Assembly (NCBI RefSeq): GCF_900589395.1
Contig: NZ_UUIS01000075.1
Span: forward strand, 124,001 to 188,000
From: Pseudomonas viridiflava
Lineage (GTDB): Bacteria > Pseudomonadota > Gammaproteobacteria > Pseudomonadales > Pseudomonadaceae
Reading direction: 5' to 3'
Length of the DNA stretch: 64,000 nucleotides
The notes under the pieces were generated by a model. The model was not told the origin of the DNA and did not search any database. It was given only the letters and a program-made list of their open reading frames with translations. The translations under genes and the position numbers were made by a program. Below are positions 43,548 to 52,021 of the stretch, one piece after another; the stretch's first letter is position 1, and each line of letters starts with the position of its first letter.

Positions 43548-45023
43548 ATGTCAGTGACTGAAACCACCTCTTTGTTGCACCCTGCGCTTGTGTCCGAATG
43601 CCTGTTCAACGGCGACTGGGTACCCGGCTCTGGGACTGTGCTGTCCATTCTCGAGCCGGCCACTGGCGAGCCTTTGATGCGCTGCGCTATGGCCACGCCC
43701 GACGACATGGCTCGGGCCTGCGAGCAGGCCGCGAAGGCCCAGCCAGCCTGGGCGGCGCTGGGTCCGCGTGAACGTGCCGACATCTTTTACCAGGCCGCTG
43801 CCGTGGCGCAGCAGGCGTTTGCCGAGCTGGCGTTGTATGTGGCGCGCGAAACTGGCGGCGCCTTGTTCAAGGGCGAGCATGAAGTACGCGAAGCCATCGT
43901 GCTGCTGCGCCAGGCTGCCGCGCTGCTGGCGCAACCCCACGGGCTGGTGCTGCCCAGTGCCGCCGGGCGGTTGTCGTATGCCAGGCGCCAGCCGCACGGC
44001 GTGGTCGGGATCATCTCGCCGTTCAACTTCCCGCTGATCCTGTCGCTGCGCTCGGTGGCACCGGCCCTGGCGGCCGGCAATGCGGTGGTGCTCAAGCCCG
44101 ACCCGCAGACCCCTGTCTCCGGCGGCTTTCTGATTGCCCGGCTGTTCGAGGCGGCCGGCCTGCCCAAGGGCCTGTTGCAGGTGTTGCCAGGGGATGCCCC
44201 GGTGGGTGAGGCGCTGTGCCGCGACCCGCATGTGCGCATGATCGCCTTTACCGGCTCGACCGACGCCGGGCGCAAGGTGGCCGCCGTGGCCGGGCAGAGC
44301 CTGAAAAAGGTAGCGCTGGAGCTGGGTGGCAAGAACCCGCTGATCATTCTCGAAGACGCCGACCTGGACCAGGCCGCCAGCAATGCGGCCTGGGGTGCCT
44401 GGTTGCACCAGGGGCAGATCTGCATGGCCACGGGCTTGATCCTGGTGCATGAGTCCATCGCCGAGGCATTCACCCGCAAGCTGGTGACCAAGGCCCGGGC
44501 GTTGACCGTGGGCAATGCCGCCCGTGGCGAAGCAGCGCTGGGGCCTTTGATCAACGCCCGGCAGTTGCAGCGCGTGCACGACATCGTCAACGACAGCGTA
44601 CAGGCCGGTGCCCGGCTGGAAACGGGTGGCGATTACGACCGGTTGTTTTACCAGCCCACTGTGCTCAGCGGTGTACGCCCGGGCATGCGCGCCTTCAGGC
44701 ACGAGATTTTCGGCCCGGTGGCGGTGGTGGTCAGCTTTGCCAGCGACGAAGAAGCCATCGAGCTGGCCAACCGCACCGAGTACGGCCTGGCGGCAGCGGT
44801 CATCTCGCCTTCGGTGGGGCGCGCCATGGCCATCGGCGAGCAGCTTGACTGCGGTCTGCTGCACATCAATGACCAGACGGTGGCCGACGAGTGCAGCAAC
44901 CCCTTTGGTGGGCGAGGCGCCTCCGGCAATGGCGGCAGCGTAGGCGGGCCGGCCGACTGGGATGAATACAGCCAGTGGCAATGGGTCACGGTCAAGAATG
45001 CGCCGCCTGCCTATCCCTTCTGA
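43548..45023 (+). CDS. Benzaldehyde/vanillin-type aldehyde dehydrogenase (XylC/AreC-like)
   Basis: The ATG at 43548 follows CCGGAG and gives 491 residues; the frame extends upstream to 43482 past the promoter and is not real there. It has the ALDH signatures SPFNFPLILSLRS, FTGSTDAGR, the catalytic-Glu segment LELGGKNP and the Cys segment HQGQICMATG (Cys about 290), and the aryl-ALDH ending GGPADWDEYSQWQWV. It would oxidise an aromatic aldehyde to the acid with NAD(P)+. It heads an operon with an SDR alcohol dehydrogenase and an outer-membrane channel. Confidence 0.88.
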   Translation: MSVTETTSLLHPALVSECLFNGDWVPGSGTVLSILEPATGEPLMRCAMATPDDMARACEQAAKAQPAWAALGPRERADIFYQAAAVAQQAFAELALYVARETGGALFKGEHEVREAIVLLRQAAALLAQPHGLVLPSAAGRLSYARRQPHGVVGIISPFNFPLILSLRSVAPALAAGNAVVLKPDPQTPVSGGFLIARLFEAAGLPKGLLQVLPGDAPVGEALCRDPHVRMIAFTGSTDAGRKVAAVAGQSLKKVALELGGKNPLIILEDADLDQAASNAAWGAWLHQGQICMATGLILVHESIAEAFTRKLVTKARALTVGNAARGEAALGPLINARQLQRVHDIVNDSVQAGARLETGGDYDRLFYQPTVLSGVRPGMRAFRHEIFGPVAVVVSFASDEEAIELANRTEYGLAAAVISPSVGRAMAIGEQLDCGLLHINDQTVADECSNPFGGRGASGNGGSVGGPADWDEYSQWQWVTVKNAPPAYPF

Positions 45024-45062
45024 TTCCCCTTTGCCTTACAACAATAAACAAGAGGGCTGAAC

Positions 45063-45830
45063 ATGAACCTGCACAATAAAACCCTGGTGGTGACTGGCGT
45101 GGCATCCGGCATCGGTGCCGAAGTGGCCCGGCTGGCACGCTTTCAAGGCGCCCGCGTGATCGGCGTGGACCGACATGAACCGCAGTTGACCCTGGACGGC
45201 TTCTTTCAGGCCGACCTGGGCGATACCGCCAGCATCGAGGCGCTGGTGGCGCGCCTGCCGGAGCGGGTCGATGCGCTGTGCAACATCGCCGGCGTGCCCG
45301 GCACGGCGCCGGTCGAGGCCGTGGCCGCAGTCAATTACCTTGGCGTGCGCTACTTGTCGAGCGCGTTGCTGCCGCGCCTGCCGGCCGGCAGCAGCATCGT
45401 CAACGTGGCGTCGGTGCTGGGCGCGCAATGGCCACAACGGCTTGAGCGGCACAAGGCCCTGGCGGCCACCGACAGCCACACCGAGGCCTGTCAATGGCTG
45501 GCGGCCAACCCGGTGGCGCAGGACAGTTGCTATCAGTACTTCAAGGAAGCGCTGATCGTCTGGAGCTTTGCGCAATCGCAGGCCTGGTTTCGCGACCACG
45601 GCGTGCGCCTGAACTGCGTGGCGCCGGGGCCGGTGTTCACGCCCATCCTGGGGGATTTTGTCAGCATGCTCGGGCCTGAGCGGGTGGCGCAGGACAGCAC
45701 GCGCATGACGCGCCCGGCGCTGGCCGATGAAGTGGCGGCGGTGATTGCCTTTCTGTGCTCGGACGCGTCGCGCTGGGTCAATGGCGTCAACCTGCCGGTG
45801 GACGGCGGGCTGGCCGCGACCTATGTCTAG
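45063..45830 (+). CDS. calA: Coniferyl-alcohol dehydrogenase-like SDR
   Basis: The 255-residue SDR has TGVASGIG (residues 11-18), CNIAGVPGTA, the catalytic CYQYFKEALIVWS (Y-x3-K) and the end VDGGLAATYV. It closely resembles CalA of Pseudomonas, which oxidises coniferyl alcohol to the aldehyde with NAD+. It starts after GAGGG, 39 bases after the aldehyde dehydrogenase, so the two would take an aromatic or cinnamyl alcohol to the acid. The natural substrate in this strain may differ. Confidence 0.8.
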   Translation: MNLHNKTLVVTGVASGIGAEVARLARFQGARVIGVDRHEPQLTLDGFFQADLGDTASIEALVARLPERVDALCNIAGVPGTAPVEAVAAVNYLGVRYLSSALLPRLPAGSSIVNVASVLGAQWPQRLERHKALAATDSHTEACQWLAANPVAQDSCYQYFKEALIVWSFAQSQAWFRDHGVRLNCVAPGPVFTPILGDFVSMLGPERVAQDSTRMTRPALADEVAAVIAFLCSDASRWVNGVNLPVDGGLAATYV

Positions 45831-45893
45831 CAGCGTTTGACAACCCGCACCTCTGCGGCGATGGCCGCACCGCTGTCGCCAGCAGAGCCGCTT

Positions 45894-45909
45894 CCCACAG
45901 GACTGTGGG
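45894..45909. repeat. Short inverted repeat before the channel gene
   Basis: CCCACAG, GA, CTGTGGG at 45894-45909 sits 35 bases before the channel start. The same heptamer pair forms the stem of the 63077-63304 repeat family. Confidence 0.5.
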
Positions 45910-45944
45910 GTCTTGAACAACAACAAAAATACAGGACTTACAAG

Positions 45945-46895
45945 ATGCTCAAGCCATTCTTGCGGATTGCTGTACCCCTGACAGTGTGCGCATTGTCGAC
46001 AACCACCCAGGCCTATGACTTGCCCGGCCTCAACCTGGGCAGCACCAGCTTCTATGACGGCTCACCGGCGCCGGCCGGCCCTGGCTGGTACCTGGAGGAG
46101 TACCTGACGTATTCCCGGGCCAGCCGTTTCAACGACGCCAATGGCAACAAGCTGCCGCTGCCCCGGCAGGACCTGGAAGTGGTGGCGCCGACCACGCAGA
46201 TTATCTACCTGGGCCAGCCACTGGCCAACGGCGCCATGCCGGGCATTACCGTCATCAATACTTCGCTGGCGCACGTCGATGTCGACGATGGTCTGAACAA
46301 TGCGGCGCTCAGTTCCCGTGCCGGTTTTGGTGATGTCATCGTCGGACCTTTCCTGCAACTGCCGACCCTGAGCCGTGCCGATGGCAGCCCCCTGTTGACC
46401 CAGCGCATCGAGGCTGACATCGTCATTCCGGTGGGCAGCTACGATCGCCGCCGCTCGATCAATCCCGGCAGCAACTTCTGGTCGTTCAACCCGTACTACG
46501 CGGCCACCTACTGGTTCAATCCCAAGTGGTCGGCCAGCGGCCGCTTCATGTACCTGTGGAACGGCAAGAACGACGACCCGCAGATCGCCTTTGGCGATGA
46601 GGTCTCCGACACCCAGGCCGGCCAGGCGCTGCATGCCAACCTGACGCTGCAGTACGCAATCGATCAGTCGCTGAGCCTGGGCGTCAACGGCTACTGGTTG
46701 AAGCAGATCACCGACACCGAGGTCGACGGCCACGCCGTCAGCGGTCGCCGGGAAAAGGTCTGGGCCATCGGCCCGGGGCTGGTGTATGCGTTCAACAAGG
46801 AGAACGTGTTGTCGGTCAATGCCTACTTCGAGCAGGAAGCGGAAAACCGCACCCAGGGCAACAAGATGGTGCTCAACTGGTTGCACAAGTTCTAA
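45945..46895 (+). CDS. MetA-pathway phenol-degradation (transporter-type) outer-membrane protein
   Basis: The ATG at 45945 follows AGGA and gives 316 residues. It has a signal peptide (PFLRIAVPLTVCALSTTTQA, then YDLPG) and a beta-rich mature part ending in a Phe (LNWLHKF), with FWSFNPYYAATYWFNPKW and VNGYWLKQITDTE. It belongs to the outer-membrane family annotated as MetA-pathway of phenol degradation or transporter, found beside aromatic catabolic genes and probably a channel for hydrophobic substrates. It is the third gene of the sigma-54-driven operon. Confidence 0.82.
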   Translation: MLKPFLRIAVPLTVCALSTTTQAYDLPGLNLGSTSFYDGSPAPAGPGWYLEEYLTYSRASRFNDANGNKLPLPRQDLEVVAPTTQIIYLGQPLANGAMPGITVINTSLAHVDVDDGLNNAALSSRAGFGDVIVGPFLQLPTLSRADGSPLLTQRIEADIVIPVGSYDRRRSINPGSNFWSFNPYYAATYWFNPKWSASGRFMYLWNGKNDDPQIAFGDEVSDTQAGQALHANLTLQYAIDQSLSLGVNGYWLKQITDTEVDGHAVSGRREKVWAIGPGLVYAFNKENVLSVNAYFEQEAENRTQGNKMVLNWLHKF

Positions 46896-47057
46896 CCGGT
46901 CCGGTCAGCGCCATGTCGGTAATGGTGCGTGAATTGCATGGCCCATGCGCCCAGGCGGCTCCTTGACAGGGGCTGTCCGGGTTTCATGAATGTGCCTGCC
47001 TTGTTCGCCTCAAAGAAGGCCGGGCAGCCGTGACTTGACCGCATGGAAGGGGCCGGT

Positions 47058-48401
47058 GTGAAAGAAATACGCTCGCAGTGGAGCAGAGAGTGGGTTGCAC
47101 GCAAGTTTCCTGATAAATCCCAATGGCCCCGAATCCAGCGTCTGCTGCGTTTTGGCGGTGCCGCCTGTGTGCTGCATGGGCTGGCATGGGGGTTCTATTA
47201 CGCCACTCACGATCTCAACGTGCTGGCGTGTGTATTGTTCGCGCTCATGCTGCTCGGTACAGCCTGTCTGTACCTGTCCAGGAGGCTTGAGTGTTTCTCG
47301 CTGGGTTTCATCGCTCATGTACTCGTGCTCATGACGCTGTTCGCCAGCATCGCCGACACGCCTACGGCGGCGCTTGCCAGGTCCACGCACCTGTTTTTCA
47401 TACCCATTGGCGTGGCAACCTTCTTCTTGTTTCGCAGCGAGGGTTTCTACCTGCGCTGGCTGTTTCCGGCCGTGTGTTTTACGGCGTTGGTGGCGCTGGC
47501 CATTCATCCGGTAAGTTTCGGTGCGCCGCTTGAACTGTTGCCGGCCGACGTTCATGAACTGGGCCATGCCTTGAACTGCATGACCGCCATGGTGCTGACG
47601 GTCGGCGTACTGGCCATCTTTCGCGAGGACCTCAGCAGCAAGGTCGAGCAGTACTCTGCGCTGGCCCGGGCGCTGGCCCAACATGAGCTGTGTGCCTTTG
47701 TGCAGCCGCAGGTGGGCACGAAAGGTCAGATTATTGGCGCCGAGGTTTTGCTGCGCTGGGACCGTCCCGGTCACGGCGTGCAGTCACCGGCCGAGTTCAT
47801 CCCGCTGGCCGAGGAAACGGGGCTGATTCACGAGATTGGCCTGATGGTGCTGGAACTGGCCTGTCGGCACCTCAAGGCCTGGTCACAAAAACCGGGTGTC
47901 GATCACCTGATGCTTTCGGTCAACGTCAGCCCCTTGCAGCTGGCGTCGCCCACCTTTGTCGAGGATGTTCGGGCCATCCTGCACAAGGTCGGGGCGCCGA
48001 CCCATCGCCTGCGCCTGGAAATGACCGAGTCCACCCTGGCCCGCGACCAGCAGTCGATCGCCGCAAAGATGAATGCCTTGCGCCTGGAGGGTCTTTCCTG
48101 GTCGCTGGATGATTTCGGCACCGGCTTCTCATCGCTGTCCTTGCTGCAAGCGCTGCCGCTGGATGAACTGAAGATTGATCAGTCGTTCGTCCATAACCTG
48201 GAACACGACGCCAGCAAGCGCGAGTTGGTCAGAAAAATCATTGAAATGGCCGGGATACTTGGCGTGGCAACCATCGCCGAAGGCGTGGAGACCCCGGCGC
48301 AGCGTGATTGCCTGACCGAGATGGGCTGTGTGGCCTTCCAGGGCTACCTGTTCGGTCGCCCTGTGCCGGTCAGTGAATTTATCCTGGCTCAACAAACGTA
48401 G
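47058..48401 (+). CDS. Membrane-anchored EAL-domain c-di-GMP phosphodiesterase
   Basis: The preferred GTG at 47058 has AAGGGG upstream; ATG 47043 is an alternative. The N-terminal half has five to six membrane segments (about residues 30-190). An EAL domain follows from about 200 to 445 with its catalytic residues: EVLLRW (the EAL position), SVNVSP, LEMTES, LDDFGTGFSS, LKIDQSFV, AEGVET and FQGYLFGRP. There is no GGDEF domain. All metal-binding residues look intact, so hydrolysis of c-di-GMP is expected. It lies between the aryl-alcohol operon and the convergent ABC transporter genes. Confidence 0.88.
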   Translation: MKEIRSQWSREWVARKFPDKSQWPRIQRLLRFGGAACVLHGLAWGFYYATHDLNVLACVLFALMLLGTACLYLSRRLECFSLGFIAHVLVLMTLFASIADTPTAALARSTHLFFIPIGVATFFLFRSEGFYLRWLFPAVCFTALVALAIHPVSFGAPLELLPADVHELGHALNCMTAMVLTVGVLAIFREDLSSKVEQYSALARALAQHELCAFVQPQVGTKGQIIGAEVLLRWDRPGHGVQSPAEFIPLAEETGLIHEIGLMVLELACRHLKAWSQKPGVDHLMLSVNVSPLQLASPTFVEDVRAILHKVGAPTHRLRLEMTESTLARDQQSIAAKMNALRLEGLSWSLDDFGTGFSSLSLLQALPLDELKIDQSFVHNLEHDASKRELVRKIIEMAGILGVATIAEGVETPAQRDCLTEMGCVAFQGYLFGRPVPVSEFILAQQT

Positions 48402-48487
48402 CCGATGGGCTTGCGGTATGGCCATCGCGGCTGAAGCCGCTCCTACGGGAGGTGCGCCAGGCCTTGAGTCCGGACGCTACGCAAACC

Positions 48488-48575
48488 GTAGGAGCGACCC
48501 ACGGTCGCGAAGGGCCGGCACACAGGACATTTTCAGTGCCTGACAATCCACTTTCGCGAACGGTGGTTGCTCCTG
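48488..48575. repeat. REP palindrome, second family (imperfect arms)
   Basis: Imperfect inverted arms at 48488-48513 and 48551-48575 contain the GAGCGACC..GGTCGCGAA core seen at 41389-41475. It lies between the convergent EAL and LivF-type genes, with a further half-site (GGCTGAAGCCGCTCCTAC) near 48428. Confidence 0.7.
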
Positions 48576-48586
48576 CGCGGTTGGGG

Positions 48587-49273
48587 TCAGACGCCCAGGT
48601 AGCGTTGCGACAGTTCGGGGGTTTCTGCCAGTTGTGCCGGGGTGCCGTGCCAGACCTGGCGGCCTTTTTCGACGATGTGGTGGCGATCGACGACCCGGGC
48701 CATTTCCTTGAGGTTCTTGTCGATCACCAGGATCGTTTCCCCCTCGTTTTTCAGGCTCGCCAGGCAGCTCCAGATGGTTTCGCGGATGATCGGCGCCAAG
48801 CCTTCGGTGGCTTCGTCGAGAATCAGCAGCTGCGGGTTGGTCAGCAGGGCGCGGGCGATCACCATCATCTGCTGCTCGCCCCCGGACAGGGTCTTGGACA
48901 ACTGGTCCTGACGTTCCTGCAAACGCGGAAACAACTGATAGATGCGCGGCAGGTCCCATTTGCCCCTGGTGGCGGTGGCCAGCAGGTTCTCGCGTACGCT
49001 CAGGCTGCCGAAGCCGCGCCGGCCTTCCGGCACCAGGCCCAGGCCGGCCTGGGCGATGCGGTAGGGCGCGGCACCGCGCATTTCCCGGCCGTGAATCAGC
49101 ACGCTGCCGGCGGTGGGCTTGAGCAGGCCCATGATCGACTTGACCGTGGTGGTCTTGCCCATGCCGTTGCGCCCGATCAGCGATACCACCTGGCCCTGCT
49201 CGATTTTCAGGTGCATGTCGAACAACACCTGGCTCAGGCCATAGCCGGCCTGCAATCCACTGACTTCAAGCAT
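48587..49273 (-). CDS. LivF-type ABC transporter ATPase
   Basis: The 228-residue product from ATG 49273 has Walker A GRNGMGKTT (about residues 35-43), signature LSGGEQQ, Walker B LLILDEAT and the switch His replaced by Lys (LVIDKNL) near the end. It is the second ATPase of a branched-chain-amino-acid-type importer and overlaps the LivG-type gene by 8 bases. The odd VIDKN in place of a VEHN-like segment is noted but occurs in some LivF proteins. Confidence 0.88.
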   Translation of the reverse strand: MLEVSGLQAGYGLSQVLFDMHLKIEQGQVVSLIGRNGMGKTTTVKSIMGLLKPTAGSVLIHGREMRGAAPYRIAQAGLGLVPEGRRGFGSLSVRENLLATATRGKWDLPRIYQLFPRLQERQDQLSKTLSGGEQQMMVIARALLTNPQLLILDEATEGLAPIIRETIWSCLASLKNEGETILVIDKNLKEMARVVDRHHIVEKGRQVWHGTPAQLAETPELSQRYLGV

Positions 49274-50015
49274 GTTCTTCTCCCAGGTAGGCGGCGCGCA
49301 CGTGCGGGTCGTTGCGGATCTGTTCGACACTGCCGGTCAGGATGGTCTGGCCGTAGACCAGCACGGTGATGCGGTCGGCCAGGGCGAATACCGCGTCCAT
49401 GTCGTGCTCGACCAGCAGGATCGAGTAACGCCCCTTGAGCGCCTGCAGCAGTTGGGTCATGCGCGCCGACTCCTCGGCGCCCATGCCGGCCATGGGTTCG
49501 TCCAGCAGCAACACCGAGGCTTCCTGCGCCAGGGCCAGGGCGATTTCCAGTTGCCGGCGCTCACCGTGGGACAGCGCGTTGACCGGCGAATGACCGCGTG
49601 CTCCCAGGTCGACCCGTTGCAGATAGGTCGCAGCCGCCTGCATCAGTTCCGGGTCGCTGCCCAGCGGCTTCCACATGCCAAAGGTCTTGCCCTCGCGGGC
49701 GGCAATGGCAAGGGCGACGTTTTCCAGCAAGGTGAATTCCGGGTACAGCTGGCTGACCTGGAACGCCCGCGCCAGGCCCAGGCCGGGACGCTTGTGGGCC
49801 GGCACCTGAGTGATGTCCTCACCCTTGAGCAGGATACGGCCCTTGTCGGGGGTGATCTCGCCGGCAATCTGTGCGATCAGCGTCGACTTGCCGGCACCGT
49901 TGGGGCCGATGATGGCGTGCAGCTCGCCGGGGGCGATATCAAAGCTGGCGTTGTTGGTGGCCTTGACCGCGCCGAAGGTTTTTTCCAGGTTCTGGATCGA
50001 CAGTTGCGCATTCAT
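49266..50015 (-). CDS. LivG-type ABC transporter ATPase
   Basis: The 249-residue product from ATG 50015 has Walker A GPNGAGKST, signature LSHGERRQLEIA, Walker B VLLLDEPMAG and switch LLVEHDM. It overlaps the LivM-type gene in an ATGA arrangement. It powers the importer encoded by the five genes 48587-53182. Confidence 0.9.
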   Translation of the reverse strand: MNAQLSIQNLEKTFGAVKATNNASFDIAPGELHAIIGPNGAGKSTLIAQIAGEITPDKGRILLKGEDITQVPAHKRPGLGLARAFQVSQLYPEFTLLENVALAIAAREGKTFGMWKPLGSDPELMQAAATYLQRVDLGARGHSPVNALSHGERRQLEIALALAQEASVLLLDEPMAGMGAEESARMTQLLQALKGRYSILLVEHDMDAVFALADRITVLVYGQTILTGSVEQIRNDPHVRAAYLGEEHA

Positions 50016-51037
50016 TGCGGCACCTCGCTGTTGACGGCGGCAGTCGGGACCGGCGCGGGCTGTTTGCGGCGCCGGGCGGGCAGGGGACTGAGCAGCAGTC
50101 CGTACAGGCCCTTCTTGCCGAACAGCACCACCGCCAGCAGGATGGGGCCGAAGATCAGCAGCCAGTGCTCGGTCCACAGGCTCAGGACCTGCTCCAGGCC
50201 CAGGTACACCGCCGCGCCCAGGATCGGGCCGAGCAGGGTGCCGACGCCGCCCAGGATGACCATCGCCATCAATTCCCCGGATTTGTGCCAGGCGCCCATG
50301 TCGGGGCTGACGAACATGGCGTAGTTGGCCCAGAGAATGCCGGCCAGGCCGCCGCCGACACCGGCAATCACAAACGCCGTCAGCCGATAGCGCAGCGGGT
50401 GCAGGCCCAGGCTGATGCTGCGCCGTTCACTCTGCTTGAGGCCGCGCAGCACATAACCGAAGCGTGAGTTGACCAGACGCCGGCAGAACAGCAGCCAGGC
50501 CACCAGCAGGCCCAGGCACAGGTAATAAAACTGCACCGGACTGTCCATATCCAGCCCCGGTACGGCGTTGCGCTCGGTGAGCAGGATGCCGTCGTCGCCG
50601 CCGTACAGCGACAGTGAGCTGAGCACGAAGTACAGCATCTGCCCGAACGCCAGGGTGATCATGATGAACTGCACGCCACTGGTGCGCAGCGACAGGTAGC
50701 CGGTCACCAGCGCAAACAGCGCGCAGACCAGCAGCGACAGCGGCCAGACCACCAGCGCGCTGCTCGAGCCTTCCCAGCCCCACAGCGGCATGGCCTGGGC
50801 AGTATGAAAGCCGACGATGCCGACCACATAGCCGCCCAGGCCAAAGAATGCGGCATGGCCGAAGCTGATCATCGCGCCGTAGCCGATCAGCAGGTCCAGG
50901 CTGGCGGCCGCCATGCCGTAGATCGCCAGGCGGGTGAACAGGCTGACCAGGAACGGTTCATCAAGCAACGAGGCCAGCAGCGGTAGCAGGGCAAAGACGG
51001 CAAGGCACAACAGATCAATCAGGACTCGACGAGACAT
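50012..51037 (-). CDS. LivM-type ABC transporter permease
   Basis: The 341-residue inner-membrane protein has about ten hydrophobic segments, the LivM signature (IGYGAMISFGHAAFFGLGGY) and the EAA-like LVNSRFGYVLRGLKQSERRS loop. It pairs with the LivH-type permease encoded 9 bases upstream. Confidence 0.9.
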   Translation of the reverse strand: MSRRVLIDLLCLAVFALLPLLASLLDEPFLVSLFTRLAIYGMAAASLDLLIGYGAMISFGHAAFFGLGGYVVGIVGFHTAQAMPLWGWEGSSSALVVWPLSLLVCALFALVTGYLSLRTSGVQFIMITLAFGQMLYFVLSSLSLYGGDDGILLTERNAVPGLDMDSPVQFYYLCLGLLVAWLLFCRRLVNSRFGYVLRGLKQSERRSISLGLHPLRYRLTAFVIAGVGGGLAGILWANYAMFVSPDMGAWHKSGELMAMVILGGVGTLLGPILGAAVYLGLEQVLSLWTEHWLLIFGPILLAVVLFGKKGLYGLLLSPLPARRRKQPAPVPTAAVNSEVPQ

Positions 51038-51046
51038 GGGTTTCTC

Positions 51047-51958
51047 CTAGGCGCGCGCAGGCAGCAGACCGCGTGGACGGACCAGCAGCACGATGGCCAT
51101 GACGATGTAGGCACTGGCGGAAATCAGCCCGCCGCTCAAGGTGCCGCTGATCTGCGCCGGCACCAGTTGGTCGAGCAACTGCGGGATATAGGCGCGGCCC
51201 AGGCCGTCGACCATGCCGATCAGCAAGGCGCCGGCCAGGGCACCGCGCACCGAGCCGACACCGCCCACGACAATAACCACGAAGGTGGTGATCAGCACTT
51301 TTTCGCCCATGCCGATTTCCACCGACAAGAGCGGCGCGGCCATGAACCCGGCCAGCCCGCACAAGACGCAGCCAAAGACGAACACCAGGGTGTACAAGCG
51401 CGAAATGTTGACGCCCAGCGCGCCGACCATTTCATGGTCGTCGGCCCCGGCGCGGATCAGCATGCCCAGGCGCGTGTGGTTGATCAGCAGCCACATGGCG
51501 ATGGCCACCACGATGCCGGCGCCGATGAACAACAGCCGGCTGACCGGATACATCAGGCCGGGCAACACCTCGACGAAGCTGCCATACCACTCGGGCGTGG
51601 GCATGGCCGGCGGGCTGCGGCCGAACAGCACGGTGATCAGTTCGTTGGTGAAGAACACCACCGCCAGGGTCGCCAGCACCTGGTCGAGGTGGTCGCGGGT
51701 GTAGAGGCGGCGCATGATGCCGGTCTCGATCACCAGCCCGTACAGCGCCGAGCCTGCAATCGCGGCCAGCCCCGCCAGCCAGAACGAGCCGCTGGCCGAG
51801 GCGGTGTAGGCCGCGCAGAAGGCCCCGACCATGTAGAACGCGCCGTGCGCCAGGTTGATGACACCCATGATGCCGAAGATCAGCGTCAGGCCCGAAGCCA
51901 GCAGGAACAGCAGGGCGCTGTACTGCAGGCCGTTGAGGATTTGTTCAAGTAGCAGCAT
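51047..51958 (-). CDS. LivH-type ABC transporter permease
   Basis: The 303-residue permease shows the LivH start LLLEQILNGLQYSALLFLLASGLTL-type N terminus, INLAHGAFYMVGAF and the coupling loop TRLGMLIRAGADDHEMVGALG. It lies after a strong intercistronic hairpin that separates it from the binding-protein gene. Confidence 0.9.
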   Translation of the reverse strand: MLLLEQILNGLQYSALLFLLASGLTLIFGIMGVINLAHGAFYMVGAFCAAYTASASGSFWLAGLAAIAGSALYGLVIETGIMRRLYTRDHLDQVLATLAVVFFTNELITVLFGRSPPAMPTPEWYGSFVEVLPGLMYPVSRLLFIGAGIVVAIAMWLLINHTRLGMLIRAGADDHEMVGALGVNISRLYTLVFVFGCVLCGLAGFMAAPLLSVEIGMGEKVLITTFVVIVVGGVGSVRGALAGALLIGMVDGLGRAYIPQLLDQLVPAQISGTLSGGLISASAYIVMAIVLLVRPRGLLPARA

Positions 51959-51978
51959 GCTGAAAAGTCCTACGCAAA

Positions 51979-52004
51979 GTGCCGGCCCCCGAAGGGGCCG
52001 GCAC
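51979..52004 (-). terminator. Intercistronic hairpin between binding-protein and permease genes
   Basis: GTGCCGGCCCC pairs with GGGGCCGGCAC across a short GAAG-type loop. Located just after the binding-protein stop, it may stabilise that mRNA or reduce read-through so the binding protein outnumbers the permeases. Confidence 0.65.
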
Positions 52005-52021
52005 GCGGCCCAAAAGTCGAA

